Of a DNA stretch of 64,000 nucleotides, positions 39,901 through 51,936 are shown one piece after another. Both the position numbers and the translations under genes were made by a program. Under the pieces are notes generated by a model. That model was given only the letters and a program-made list of their open reading frames with translations. It was not told the origin of the DNA and ran no database searches. Source of the stretch: Pseudomonas guangdongensis (lineage in GTDB: Bacteria; Pseudomonadota; Gammaproteobacteria; Pseudomonadales; Pseudomonadaceae); the NCBI RefSeq assembly GCF_900105885.1, contig NZ_LT629780.1, positions 1,984,001-2,048,000 of the forward strand, in the 5' to 3' direction. Position 1 is the first letter of the stretch, and every line of letters starts with the position of its first letter.

Positions 39901-40530
39901 TCAGCGCTGGATCGGGCAGCCGGTGGCGGCCTGCAGTTCGTCGAAGTCGACGCCCTCGGCCAGCTCGACCAGCTTCAGGCCCTCTGCGGTGACGTCCAGC
40001 ACGGCCAGGTCGGTGATGATGCGGTCGACCACGCCGACGCCGGTCAGCGGCAGATCGCAGCGCGCGAGGATCTTGTGCGCGCCGCCCTTGGCGGTGTGCT
40101 CCATCAGCACCACCACGCGCTTGACGCCGGCCACCAGGTCCATCGCCCCGCCCATGCCCTTGACCATCTTGCCGGGGATCATCCAGTTGGCCAGGTCGCC
40201 CTGCTCGGATACCTGCATGGCGCCGAGGATCGACAGGTTGATGTGGCCGCCGCGGATCATCGCGAAGGAGTCGGCGCTGTCGAAGAAGCTGCTGCCGGGC
40301 AGGGTGGTGATGGTCTGCTTGCCGGCGTTGATCAGGTCGGGGTCGACCTCGTCCTCAGTGGGGAACGGGCCGATGCCGAGCAGGCCGTTCTCGCTCTGCA
40401 GCCAGACGTCCATGCCTTCGGGAATGTAGTTGGCCACCAGGGTCGGCAGGCCTATGCCGAGGTTGACGTAGAAGCCGTCCTGCAGCTCGGCGGCGGCGCG
40501 CTGCGCCATCTGTTCGCGGGTCCAGGCCAT
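39901..40530 (-). CDS. scoB: 3-oxoacid (succinyl-CoA:acetoacetate) CoA-transferase subunit B
   Basis: Beta subunit of the CoA-transferase that activates acetoacetate with succinyl-CoA. The 209-residue protein has [15 protein letters not shown] and the active-site glutamate in [14 protein letters not shown], followed by [20 protein letters not shown] and the C-terminal [15 protein letters not shown]. It is three bases after scoA on the minus strand, so the subunits are co-translated in step. The placement after the liu genes supports disposal of the acetoacetate made by LiuE. Confidence 0.94.
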   Translation of the reverse strand: MAWTREQMAQRAAAELQDGFYVNLGIGLPTLVANYIPEGMDVWLQSENGLLGIGPFPTEDEVDPDLINAGKQTITTLPGSSFFDSADSFAMIRGGHINLSILGAMQVSEQGDLANWMIPGKMVKGMGGAMDLVAGVKRVVVLMEHTAKGGAHKILARCDLPLTGVGVVDRIITDLAVLDVTAEGLKLVELAEGVDFDELQAATGCPIQR

Positions 40531-40533
40531 GGT

Positions 40534-41244
40534 TCAGCTCCTCCCTGCTTTTGTAGAAAGTGTGCGTTGCTCGATGCGCTTCTCGGGCGTGGCGTTGACC
40601 ACGATGCGCTGCACGTAGATGCCCGGCAGGTGGATCTGGTCGGCGTCCAGGGCGCCGGTCTCGACCAGCTCCTCGACCTCGACCACGCAGACCTTGCCGG
40701 CCATCGCGGCCAGCGGGTTGAAGTTGCGCGCGGTCTTGTTGAACACCAGGTTGCCGGCCTTGTCGGCCTTCCACGCCTTGACCAGCGCCACGTCGGCGGT
40801 CAGCGAACGCTCCATGACGTACCACTGCCCGTCGAACTGGCGGGTCTCCTTGCCCTCGGCGACCAGGGTGCCGTAGCCGGTCTTGGTGAAGAACGCCGGG
40901 ATGCCGGCGCCGCCGGCGCGCAGCTTCTCGGCCAGGGTGCCCTGCGGGGTGAACTCCAGCTCCAGCTCGCCGGCCAGGTACTGGCGCTCGAACTCCTTGT
41001 TCTCGCCGACGTAGGAGGAAATCATCTTGCTGATCTGCCGGGTGGCGAGCAGCTGGCCGAGGCCGAAGCCGTCGACGCCGGCATTGTTGCTGATCGCGGT
41101 GAGGTTCTTGCGGCCGCTGTCGCGCAGGGCGGCGATCAGCGCCTCGGGGATGCCGCACAGGCCGAAGCCGCCGACGGCGATGGTCATGCCGTCTTCCACC
41201 AGCCCGTCGAGGGCAGCGTGGGCGTTGGGGTAGAGCTTGTTCAT
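40534..41244 (-). CDS. scoA: 3-oxoacid (succinyl-CoA:acetoacetate) CoA-transferase subunit A
   Basis: Alpha subunit of the same enzyme, 236 residues. It shows [20 protein letters not shown] near the N-terminus (CoA-binding glycine pattern), [33 protein letters not shown] and [19 protein letters not shown]. The family start [19 protein letters not shown] is used; the longer open frame upstream is the liuE shadow. It follows liuE after 44 bases and precedes scoB by three. Confidence 0.94.
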   Translation of the reverse strand: MNKLYPNAHAALDGLVEDGMTIAVGGFGLCGIPEALIAALRDSGRKNLTAISNNAGVDGFGLGQLLATRQISKMISSYVGENKEFERQYLAGELELEFTPQGTLAEKLRAGGAGIPAFFTKTGYGTLVAEGKETRQFDGQWYVMERSLTADVALVKAWKADKAGNLVFNKTARNFNPLAAMAGKVCVVEVEELVETGALDADQIHLPGIYVQRIVVNATPEKRIEQRTLSTKAGRS

Positions 41245-41288
41245 GGATGTGCCTCTCTTGTTGTTCTGGTTGGCGGTGTAGGAGCGAA

Positions 41289-42188
41289 TCAGGCGCCGCG
41301 CCAGGCGCGCGCCACCCGCGAGCCGTTGTCGCGGCCGAGCACCTGGCAGATGCGCTCGCCGGCCTGAACCAGCGCCGCCAGCTCGATGCCGGTGTGGATG
41401 CCCAGGCCGTCGAGCAGATAGAGCACGTCCTCGCTGGCCACGTTGCCGCTGGCGCCCTTGGCGTAGGGGCAACCGCCGAGGCCGGCGACCGAGCTGTCGA
41501 ACACGTGGATGCCTTCCAGCAGGCTGGCGTAGATGTTCGCCAGCGCCTGGCCGTAGGTGTCGTGGAAGTGACCGGCCAGCTTGTCGCGCGGAATGTCGCG
41601 GCCGACCGTCTCGAACAGCGCGCGGGTCTTGCCGGCGGTGCCGGTGCCGATGGTGTCGCCCAGGGAGATCTCGTAGCAGCCCATCTCGAACAGCTCGCGG
41701 GCCACCGCGGCGACCTGCTGCGCTGGTACCTCGCCCTCGTAGGGGCAGCCGAGCACGCAGGACACGTAGCCGCGCACGCGCACGCCCTGCTCGCGGGCGG
41801 CGTCCATCACCGGCACGAAGCGCTGCAGGCTCTCGCTGATCGAGCAGTTGATGTTCTTCTGCGAGAAGGCCTCGCTGGCGGCGGCGAACACCGCGACTTC
41901 CTTCACCCCGGCGAGCATGGCCGCTTCGAAGCCCTGCATGTTGGGAGTCAGCGCGGCGTAGGTGACGCCGGGTTTCTGCTGGATCTGTGCGAACACCTCG
42001 GCGGAGCCGGCCATCTGCGGCACCCACTTGGGCGACACGAAGCTGCCGACCTCGACGTATTCGACGCCGGCGGCGCTCAGGTCGTCGACCAGGCGCACCT
42101 TGTCGGCGACGCTGATCGGCTGTTTCTCGTTCTGCAGGCCGTCGCGCGGGCCGACTTCGACCAGGCGGACGTGGCGGGGCAGGTTCAT
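41289..42188 (-). CDS. liuE: hydroxymethylglutaryl-CoA lyase
   Basis: Splits 3-hydroxy-3-methylglutaryl-CoA into acetyl-CoA and acetoacetate, last step of leucine degradation. The 299-residue TIM-barrel protein has [68 protein letters not shown] and the catalytic signature [20 protein letters not shown] with the active cysteine. It is 97 bases after liuD on the same strand, and that gap holds a large inverted repeat that could uncouple its expression from the upstream genes. Confidence 0.95.
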   Translation of the reverse strand: MNLPRHVRLVEVGPRDGLQNEKQPISVADKVRLVDDLSAAGVEYVEVGSFVSPKWVPQMAGSAEVFAQIQQKPGVTYAALTPNMQGFEAAMLAGVKEVAVFAAASEAFSQKNINCSISESLQRFVPVMDAAREQGVRVRGYVSCVLGCPYEGEVPAQQVAAVARELFEMGCYEISLGDTIGTGTAGKTRALFETVGRDIPRDKLAGHFHDTYGQALANIYASLLEGIHVFDSSVAGLGGCPYAKGASGNVASEDVLYLLDGLGIHTGIELAALVQAGERICQVLGRDNGSRVARAWRGA

Positions 42189-42218
42189 GCAAATCTCCTT
42201 GGCTGGGGACGCGGTGTT

Positions 42219-42273
42219 GTAGGGTGCGCCGTGCGCACCAGCGGTGGCCAATGGTGCGCATGGCGCACCCTAC
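42219..42273. repeat. REP-like inverted repeat in the liuD-liuE gap
   Basis: Two 21-base arms (42219-42239 and 42253-42273) pair with a single mismatch around a 13-base loop. The outer part reads GTAGGGTGCGCC on the left and GGCGCACCCTAC on the right; TGCGCACC and GGTGCGCA follow inward. Elements of this GTAGGGTGCGC type are common between genes in several Pseudomonas, from memory. Confidence 0.7.
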
Positions 42274-42285
42274 GTTTCCAGAGGC

Positions 42286-44238
42286 TTACGCCTCCTCCAG
42301 CTCCACCAGCGCGGCGCCTTCGCTGACCAGCTCGCCCTCGCTGCAGTACAGGCCCTTGACCACCCCGGCCTGCGGCGCGCGGATGCTGTGCTCCATCTTC
42401 ATCGCCTCCAGCACCACCAGGGCGGTGCCGGCCTCGACGTGCTGGCCAGCCTCGACCAGCACGCGGACGATGCTGCCGTTCATCGGCGCGGTCAGCCCGC
42501 CGTGGTGGGCGTGGCTGGCCTCGGCCTCGGCGATCGGGTCGACGCGCTGCACGCCGCGCAGCTCGCTGCCCCACTGCAGGTACAGGCTGTCGCCGCGGCG
42601 GATCGCCAGGTGCTGGCGGCGCAGGCCGTCCTGCTCGACCAGCAGCTGCTCGCCGACCAGCCGCGCCTGCGGCGCGCTGCCGGCGCGCAGGCGCACCACG
42701 CGCTGGGTGTCGCCGCAGCGCAGGGCGAGGTCGGTTTCCGCCGGCAGGCCGGCGCGCCAGCCGCAGCTGCCCTGCCAGGGCGAGTGCGGGTCGTCGCCGC
42801 GCACGCGCTCGGCCTCGCCCTGCACGAAGGCGCTGGCGGCCAGCTGCCAGAAGCTGTCCGGCAGCTCGCCCGGCGGCGGCAGCAGCTGCGCCTGGTGGCG
42901 CGGGATGAAGCCGGTGTCCAGCTCGGCATTGGCGAACGCCGGGTGGGCCAGCACGCGGCGCAGGAAGGCCAGGTTGGTCCTGACCCCGCCCACCGCGGTC
43001 TCGGCGAGCATGGCCAGAAGGCGCTGGCGCGCTTCCTCGCGGTTCTCGCCCCAGGCGATCAGCTTGCCGAGCATCGGGTCGTAGAAGGGGGAGACGGTGT
43101 CGCCCTCGGCCACGCCGCTGTCGACGCGGCGGCCGGGGCCGGTGCTCGGCTCGCGGTACAGCTCCAGGGTGCCGGTGGCCGGCAGGAAGTCGTGGTCCGG
43201 GTCCTCGGCGTACAGGCGCACCTCGATGGCGTGGCCGAGCAGCGGCACCTGCTCCTGGCTGATCGGCAGCGGTTCGCCGCGGGCGACGCGGATCTGCCAG
43301 GCGACCAGGTCGAGGCCGGTGATCGCCTCGGTGACCGGGTGCTCGACCTGCAGGCGGGTGTTCATCTCCATGAAGAAGAACTCGCCGCGCGCATCCAGCA
43401 GGAACTCCACGGTGCCGGCGCCGACGTAGCCGATGGCCTGGGCCGCCTTGACCGCCGCCTCGCCCATGGCGCGGCGCAGCGCCGGCGACAGGCCCGGGGC
43501 CGGGGCTTCCTCGACCACCTTCTGGTGGCGGCGCTGGATCGAGCAGTCGCGCTCGTTGAGGTACAGGCAGTTGCCGTGCTGGTCGGCGAACACCTGGATC
43601 TCCACGTGGCGCGGCTTGAGCACGTACTTTTCCACCAGCATGCGCGCGTCGCCGAAGGCGGCTTGCGCCTCGCGCTGGGCGGAGGCCAGCGCCTCGGCCA
43701 GCTCGCTCTCGCGCTCGACCACCTTCATGCCCTTGCCGCCGCCGCCGGCGGCGGCCTTGAGCAGCACCGGGTAGCCGATCACCTCGGCGGCGGTGCGGAA
43801 GGTCTCGTAGTCCTGGGCTTCGCCGTGGTAGCCGGGCACCAGCGGCACGCCGGCGGTCTCCATCAGCGCCTTGGCCGCCGACTTGCTGCCCATGGCGTCG
43901 ATGGCGCTGGCCGGCGGGCCGAGGAAGATCAGCCCGGCCGCCTCGATGGCGCGGGCGAAGCCGGCGTTCTCGGAGAGGAAGCCGTAGCCGGGGTGGATGG
44001 CCTGGGCGCCGCTGGCCTTGGCGGCGGCGATCAGCTTGTCGACCAGCAGGTAGCTGTCGGCCGGCTTGGCGCCGCCGAGGTCGACGCGGATGTCGGCCTC
44101 GCGGGCGTGGCGGGCGTCGGCGTCGATGGCGCTGTGCACGGCCACGGTGGTCAGGCCCAGGGCCTTGGCGGTGCGCATCACCCGGCAGGCGATCTCGCCG
44201 CGGTTGGCCACCAGCAGGGTGTCGATGTGTCGGGTCAT
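42286..44238 (-). CDS. liuD: 3-methylcrotonyl-CoA carboxylase biotin-containing (alpha) subunit
   Basis: Carries biotin carboxylase and biotin carrier functions of the enzyme that carboxylates 3-methylcrotonyl-CoA. The 650-residue protein starts IDTLLVANRGEIACRVMRTA, has PGYGFLSENAGFARA, the ATP-grasp loop LLKAAAGGGGKGMKVV, the carboxylase signature YLNERDCSIQRRHQKVVEEA and FFMEMNTRLQVEHPVTE, and ends in a biotinyl domain with EAMKMEH, the biotin lysine at about 614. It overlaps liuC by 4 bases (ATGA), so stoichiometric translation is expected. Confidence 0.96.
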   Translation of the reverse strand: MTRHIDTLLVANRGEIACRVMRTAKALGLTTVAVHSAIDADARHAREADIRVDLGGAKPADSYLLVDKLIAAAKASGAQAIHPGYGFLSENAGFARAIEAAGLIFLGPPASAIDAMGSKSAAKALMETAGVPLVPGYHGEAQDYETFRTAAEVIGYPVLLKAAAGGGGKGMKVVERESELAEALASAQREAQAAFGDARMLVEKYVLKPRHVEIQVFADQHGNCLYLNERDCSIQRRHQKVVEEAPAPGLSPALRRAMGEAAVKAAQAIGYVGAGTVEFLLDARGEFFFMEMNTRLQVEHPVTEAITGLDLVAWQIRVARGEPLPISQEQVPLLGHAIEVRLYAEDPDHDFLPATGTLELYREPSTGPGRRVDSGVAEGDTVSPFYDPMLGKLIAWGENREEARQRLLAMLAETAVGGVRTNLAFLRRVLAHPAFANAELDTGFIPRHQAQLLPPPGELPDSFWQLAASAFVQGEAERVRGDDPHSPWQGSCGWRAGLPAETDLALRCGDTQRVVRLRAGSAPQARLVGEQLLVEQDGLRRQHLAIRRGDSLYLQWGSELRGVQRVDPIAEAEASHAHHGGLTAPMNGSIVRVLVEAGQHVEAGTALVVLEAMKMEHSIRAPQAGVVKGLYCSEGELVSEGAALVELEEA

Positions 44239-45035
44239 GCGTGCTTCTCCTGCCAGGCGGGGCTGCGTTTCTCGAGGAAGGCGCGCAGGCCCTCCTGGCC
44301 TTCCTGGCTGACGCGCAGGCGGGCGATGGCGCTTTCGGTGTGGCGGCGCAGGGCCGGCGACAGCTCGGCGCTGCCGACCTCGCCGAGCAGGTCCTTGGTC
44401 GCCTTCATCGCCTGCGGGCTGTTCAGCTGCAGGTCGGCGATCCAGCGCTCCAGCGCGGCGTCCAGCTCGGCGGCCGGGTAGCACTCGGCGAGCAGGCCCA
44501 GTTCGCGGGCGCGGGGGCCATTGAAGCGCTCGGCGGACAGCGCGTAGCGGCGCGCGGCGCGCTCGCCGATGGCCTTGACCACGAACGGGCTGATCACCGC
44601 CGGGGCCAGGCCGATGCGCACCTCGGACAGCGAGAACAGCGCGTCCTCGGCGCCGATGGCGATGTCGCAGCAGGCGGCCAGGCCCACCGCGCCGCCGAAG
44701 GCCGCGCCCTGCACCACGGCCAGGGTCGGCAGGGACAGGTGGTAGAGGTTGTACATCAGCTCGCCCAGCTCGTGGGCGTCCGTCAGGTTGGCGTCGTAGT
44801 CCAGCTCGGCGGCCTCGCGCATCCAGGCGAGATCGGCGCCGGCGGAAAAGTGCTTGCCGCGCCCGCGCAGGATCAGGAAGCGCAGTTCGGGGTGGTCCTT
44901 GACCCGGTCGAGGGCGTCGATCAGCTCGCGGATCATGGTGGCGTTGAAGGCGTTGTTCTTGTCGGCGCGGTCCAGCCACAGGGTGGCGAAGCCGCGCGGA
45001 TCGAAGTCGAGCTGGATGGTCTGGAAGTCGCTCAT
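44235..45035 (-). CDS. liuC: methylglutaconyl-CoA hydratase
   Basis: Crotonase-family enzyme adding water to 3-methylglutaconyl-CoA. The 266-residue protein has RADKNNAFNATMIRELIDAL, the oxyanion-hole segment RGRGKHFSAGADLAWMREAA, and VVQGAAFGGAVGLAACCDIA. Position between liuB and liuD identifies it as the leucine-pathway hydratase; sequence alone would only give a generic enoyl-CoA hydratase. It overlaps liuD by 4 bases and follows liuB after 11 bases. Confidence 0.93.
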   Translation of the reverse strand: MSDFQTIQLDFDPRGFATLWLDRADKNNAFNATMIRELIDALDRVKDHPELRFLILRGRGKHFSAGADLAWMREAAELDYDANLTDAHELGELMYNLYHLSLPTLAVVQGAAFGGAVGLAACCDIAIGAEDALFSLSEVRIGLAPAVISPFVVKAIGERAARRYALSAERFNGPRARELGLLAECYPAAELDAALERWIADLQLNSPQAMKATKDLLGEVGSAELSPALRRHTESAIARLRVSQEGQEGLRAFLEKRSPAWQEKHA

Positions 45036-45046
45036 CTCGGGGCCTC

Positions 45047-46654
45047 TTACATCCGGAACACGCCGAACGGGGTCGGCTCGATGGGGGCGTTCAGGCTGGC
45101 CGACAGCGCCAGCGCCAGTACCTGCCGAGTCTGCGCCGGGTCGATCACGCCGTCATCCCACAGCCGCGCGCTGGAGTAGTAGGGGTGGCCCTGGCGCTCG
45201 TACTGCTCGAGGATCGGCTGGCGGATGGCTTCCTCCTCGGCGGCGGAGAAGGTCTTGCCGCTGCGCTCGACCTGCTCGCGCTTGACCTGGGTGAGCACGC
45301 CGGCGGCCTGGGCCGCGCCCATCACGCCGATCCGCGCGTTCGGCCACATCCACAGGAAGCGCGGGTCGTAGGCGCGGCCGCACATGCCGTAGTTGCCGGC
45401 GCCGAAGCTGCCGCCGATGATCACGGTGAACTTCGGCACCTTGGCGCAGGCCACCGCGGTGACCAGCTTGGCGCCGTGCTTGGCGATGCCGCCGGCCTCG
45501 TACTTCTGGCCGACCATGAAGCCGGTGATGTTCTGCAGGAACAGCAGGGGGATGCCGCGCTGGCAGGCCAGCTCGATGAAGTGCGCGCCCTTCTGCGCCG
45601 CTTCGGCGAACAGGATGCCGTTGTTGGCGAGGATGGCTACGGGATAGCCGTGCAGGCGGGCGAAGCCGCACACCAGGGTGGTGCCGAACAGCGCCTTGAA
45701 CTCGTCGAACTCGCTGCCGTCGACCAGCCGGGCGATCACCTCGCGCACGTCGAACGGCTGCTTGGCGTCGGCGGGGATGATGCCGTACAGCTCCTCGCCG
45801 GCGTACAGCGGCGCGCGCGGGGCGGCGCTCTGCACCTCGCCCAGCTTGCGCCAGTTGAGGTTGGCCACGCAGCGGCGGGCGATGGCCAGGGCGTGGGCGT
45901 CGTTCTCGGCGTAGTGGTCGGCCACCCCGGAGGTCTTGCAGTGCACGTCGGCGCCGCCCAGTTCCTCGGCGCTGACCACCTCGCCGGTGGCGGCCTTCAC
46001 CAGCGGCGGGCCGGCGAGGAAGATGGTCGCCTGGTTGCGCACCATGATGGTCTCGTCGGCCATCGCCGGCACGTAGGCGCCGCCGGCGGTGCACGAGCCC
46101 ATCACCACGGCGATCTGCGGGATGCCCTGGGCGCTCATGTTGGCCTGGTTGAAGAAGATGCGGCCGAAGTGCTCGCGGTCGGGGAACACCTCGTCCTGGC
46201 GCGGCAGGTTGGCGCCGCCGGAGTCGACCAGGTAGATGCACGGCAGGCGGTTCTGCTGGGCGATGGTCTGCGCGCGCAGGTGCTTCTTGACGGTCAGCGG
46301 GTAGTAGCTGCCGCCCTTCACGGTGGCGTCGTTGCCGATGATCATGCACTCGACGCCCTCGACCCGGCCGATGCCGGCGACCACGCCGGCGGCCGGCACG
46401 TCCTCGCCGTACACCTCATGGGCGGCCAGCGCGGAGACCTCGAGGAAGGCCGAGCCGGGGTCGAGCAGGGCGTTGATGCGCTCGCGCACCAGCAGCTTGC
46501 CGCGCGCGGTGTGACGCTGCTGGGCGGCGACGCCGCCGCCCTCGCTGATGCGCCCGAGCAGGGCGCGCAGGTTGTTCACCTGTTCGAGCATGGCCGCGCT
46601 GTTGGCGGCGAACTCCGGCGAACGGGTGTTGATCTGGGTATGCAGGATGGCCAT
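45047..46654 (-). CDS. liuB: 3-methylcrotonyl-CoA carboxylase carboxyltransferase (beta) subunit
   Basis: Carboxyltransferase partner of LiuD. The 535-residue protein has [40 protein letters not shown], the acyl-CoA-binding [37 protein letters not shown], and the second carboxyltransferase half with [20 protein letters not shown] and [23 protein letters not shown] or other upstream start in the frame is not needed; [15 protein letters not shown] is the family start. Upstream, between it and liuA, lies a REP-like pair of hairpins. Confidence 0.96.
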   Translation of the reverse strand: MAILHTQINTRSPEFAANSAAMLEQVNNLRALLGRISEGGGVAAQQRHTARGKLLVRERINALLDPGSAFLEVSALAAHEVYGEDVPAAGVVAGIGRVEGVECMIIGNDATVKGGSYYPLTVKKHLRAQTIAQQNRLPCIYLVDSGGANLPRQDEVFPDREHFGRIFFNQANMSAQGIPQIAVVMGSCTAGGAYVPAMADETIMVRNQATIFLAGPPLVKAATGEVVSAEELGGADVHCKTSGVADHYAENDAHALAIARRCVANLNWRKLGEVQSAAPRAPLYAGEELYGIIPADAKQPFDVREVIARLVDGSEFDEFKALFGTTLVCGFARLHGYPVAILANNGILFAEAAQKGAHFIELACQRGIPLLFLQNITGFMVGQKYEAGGIAKHGAKLVTAVACAKVPKFTVIIGGSFGAGNYGMCGRAYDPRFLWMWPNARIGVMGAAQAAGVLTQVKREQVERSGKTFSAAEEEAIRQPILEQYERQGHPYYSSARLWDDGVIDPAQTRQVLALALSASLNAPIEPTPFGVFRM

Positions 46655-46680
46655 GGGGCTCACTCCGTCGGGATCGATCG

Positions 46681-46759
46681 CTCCCACGCTCCGGCGTGGG
46701 AGTGCCGCTTGAGGACGCTGAGCGTCCGTTCGGGGTGCCCACGCCGGAGCGTGGGCACC
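46681..46759. repeat. paired REP-like hairpins (BIME-like) between liuA and liuB
   Basis: Three hairpins in 79 bases. The first is CTCCCACGC-TCCG-GCGTGGGAG (46681-46702), the second GGACGC-TGA-GCGTCC (46713-46727), the third GGTGCCCACGC-CGGA-GCGTGGGCACC (46734-46759). The core of the first, CCCACGCTCCGGCGTGGG, is the exact reverse complement of the core of the third, so the two outer repeats stand head to head, as in bacterial interspersed mosaic elements. Confidence 0.75.
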
Positions 46760-46766
46760 ATCATGC

Positions 46767-47930
46767 TCATTTCGACTCGTTGAACAGCTCGCGGCCGATC
46801 AGCATGCGGCGGATCTCGCTGGTGCCGGCGCCGATCTCGTAGAGCTTGGCGTCGCGCAGCAGGCGCCCGGTGGGGAACTCGTTGATGTAGCCGTTGCCGC
46901 CGAGGATCTGGATCGCCTGCAGGGCCATCTGGGTGGCGTTCTCGGCGGTGTAGAGGATCACCCCGGCGGCGTCCTTGCGGGTGGTCTCGCCGCGGTCGCA
47001 GGCCTGCGCCACGGTGTACAGGTAGGCGCGGCTGGCGTTGAGCTGGGTGTACATGTCGGCGACCTTGCCCTGGATGAACTGGAACTCGCCGATGGCCTGG
47101 CCGAACTGCTTGCGGTCGTGGATGTAGGGCACCACCACGTCCAGGCAGGCCTGCATGATGCCGGTCGGGCCGCCGGCCAGCACCACGCGTTCGTAGTCCA
47201 GGCCGCTCATCAGCACGCGCACGCCGCCGTTGAGCTGGCCGAGGACGTTCTCCTCCGGCACCTCGACGTCGTCGAAGAACAGCTCGCAGGTGTTGGAGCC
47301 GCGCATGCCCAGCTTGTCGAACTTGCTGCCGCGGGTGAAACCCTTCCAGTCGCGCTCGACGATGAACGCGGTGATGCCGTGCGGGCCCTTGTCCAGGTCG
47401 GTCTTGGCGTAGATCACGTAGGTGTTGGCGTCCGGGCCGTTGGTGATCCAGGTCTTGCTGCCGTTGAGGACGAAGCGGTCGCCCTTCTTCTCGGCGCGCA
47501 GCTTCATGGATACCACGTCGGAGCCGGCGTTCGGCTCGCTCATCGCCAGCGCGCCGACGTGCTCGCCGCTGATCAGCTTGGGCAGGTACTTCTGCTTCTG
47601 CGCCTCGCTGCCGTTGCGCTTGATCTGGTTGACGCACAGGTTGGAGTGCGCGCCGTAGGACAGCGCCACCGAGGCCGAGGCGCGGCTGATCTCCTCCATG
47701 GCCACCACGTGGGCCAGGTAGCCCATGCCGGCGCCGCCGTACTCCTCCGGCACGGTGATGCCGAGCAGGCCCATCTCGCCGAACTTCTTCCACATGTCCA
47801 TGGGGAAGGTGTTGGTGGCGTCGATCTCGGCGGCACGCGGCGCCAGCTCGGCGTCCACGAAGGCGCGCACCTGGTCGCGCAGCATGTCGATGGTCTCGCC
47901 GAGAGCGAAGTTGAGGCTGGAGTAAGTCAT
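46767..47930 (-). CDS. liuA: isovaleryl-CoA dehydrogenase
   Basis: FAD-dependent acyl-CoA dehydrogenase oxidising isovaleryl-CoA to 3-methylcrotonyl-CoA. The 387-residue protein has [20 protein letters not shown], the flavin-binding [20 protein letters not shown] and [19 protein letters not shown], the [20 protein letters not shown] region with the glutamate placed for the isovaleryl-specific enzyme, and [20 protein letters not shown] at the end. It is the first gene of the minus-strand liu series and is preceded by a 16-bp palindromic operator. Confidence 0.95.
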   Translation of the reverse strand: MTYSSLNFALGETIDMLRDQVRAFVDAELAPRAAEIDATNTFPMDMWKKFGEMGLLGITVPEEYGGAGMGYLAHVVAMEEISRASASVALSYGAHSNLCVNQIKRNGSEAQKQKYLPKLISGEHVGALAMSEPNAGSDVVSMKLRAEKKGDRFVLNGSKTWITNGPDANTYVIYAKTDLDKGPHGITAFIVERDWKGFTRGSKFDKLGMRGSNTCELFFDDVEVPEENVLGQLNGGVRVLMSGLDYERVVLAGGPTGIMQACLDVVVPYIHDRKQFGQAIGEFQFIQGKVADMYTQLNASRAYLYTVAQACDRGETTRKDAAGVILYTAENATQMALQAIQILGGNGYINEFPTGRLLRDAKLYEIGAGTSEIRRMLIGRELFNESK

Positions 47931-48091
47931 GGAACCACCTTTTGTCTGTCTTGTAGTTGTGCGGTTTGCGGTGTACTAGGTTGCCGGAGCGCATGTTCCC
48001 GGCCTGCTCGCCCGCCGCTCCGGCACGCTGTTCCGGAGCCCCATTCCAGCGTAGCGCTTGCCGCTCTGGAGTGGGTTGCCAGGCTGTGACC

Positions 48092-48107
48092 TTTACGTTA
48101 ACGTAAA
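48092..48107. promoter_or_regulatory. perfect palindrome, candidate LiuR operator
   Basis: TTTACGTTAACGTAAA is a perfect 16-bp palindrome in the 273-base gap between the divergent liuA and acyl-CoA ligase genes. It closely resembles the TTTACGT-N2-ACGTAAA-type motif described for the MerR-family regulator LiuR of branched-chain amino acid catabolism (from memory). A TTGACA on the minus strand lies about 17 bases upstream of it toward the ligase, so it would overlap a liuA promoter. Confidence 0.6.
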
Positions 48108-48203
48108 CAAACCCCGCGGCTACTGTCAACAACCCCAGTCGCCCCGGGACAGCAAGTCTCAGAAGTGGCAAACCTCATAACAAACATAAGACTGAGGGAT
48201 TCT

Positions 48204-49883
<1,680 letters not shown>

Positions 49884-49988
49884 GCGGCGGCAGGAAACCG
49901 GGGGAGGGCACGACGGCGCGGGGAGGGCGGGCGATGGCTGCGGCGAGGCAGCAGATCGCCCGCCGCTCCCTGCGCGGGAGCGGCGTGA

Positions 49989-51572
<1,584 letters not shown>

Positions 51573-51688
51573 ACGGGGGGAACGCCTCGGCGTGTGGTCG
51601 GTCTGTCAAGAAAGGCGACGATTATAGCGGATGCGCCTCCCCTTCGGACCGCCTGTGACGAGCGGGGCGAAATCGGGGCAACTTTTGG

Positions 51689-51717
51689 TTGATTCTGCAC
51701 CCCCTTGGTCCTAAAGT
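51689..51717 (+). promoter_or_regulatory. predicted promoter upstream of speC
   Basis: TTGATT (-35, 51689-51694) and TAAAGT (-10, 51712-51717) are 17 bases apart. Transcription would start near 51724 and run into the hairpin at 51778-51825. Confidence 0.45.
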
Positions 51718-51777
51718 TCGCGCCCGAACGCTCATGCTGGAAACGATCCATCCGGCTCAAGTACTGACGACGAGACA

Positions 51778-51825
51778 GCAAGGTCAACCCGCCCCCCGAT
51801 CACGACGCGCGGTTGGCCTTTTTGC
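51778..51825 (+). terminator. terminator-like hairpin in the speC leader
   Basis: GCAAGGTCAACC (51778-51789) pairs with GGTTGGCCTTTTTGC (51811-51825), with a G-U pair and a small T bulge, across a 21-base loop; a T-run falls at the 3' side. It lies 111 bases before the speC start, so it either ends a small RNA or attenuates speC transcription. Confidence 0.5.
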
Positions 51826-51936
51826 TTTCGGCGACATGCCTTGGGAAGTAGGCGAACCAAAGTGGGGATACGGATTAGGCGTTCAGTTGCAGTCCCTTGA
51901 ATCTTTTGTGTTTCTTGCCATTTGGAGCCCCCAAGC

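Larger units (their letters stand above)
51573..51936. other. gene-free stretch between prfC and speC
   Basis: No gene is supported in these 364 bases. They hold the short prfC upstream region, a predicted promoter at 51689-51717, a terminator-like hairpin at 51778-51825, and then about 110 bases of AT-richer leader up to the speC ribosome-binding site GGAG at 51924-51927. Open frames here lack family features and are opposed to the surrounding layout. Confidence 0.6.
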
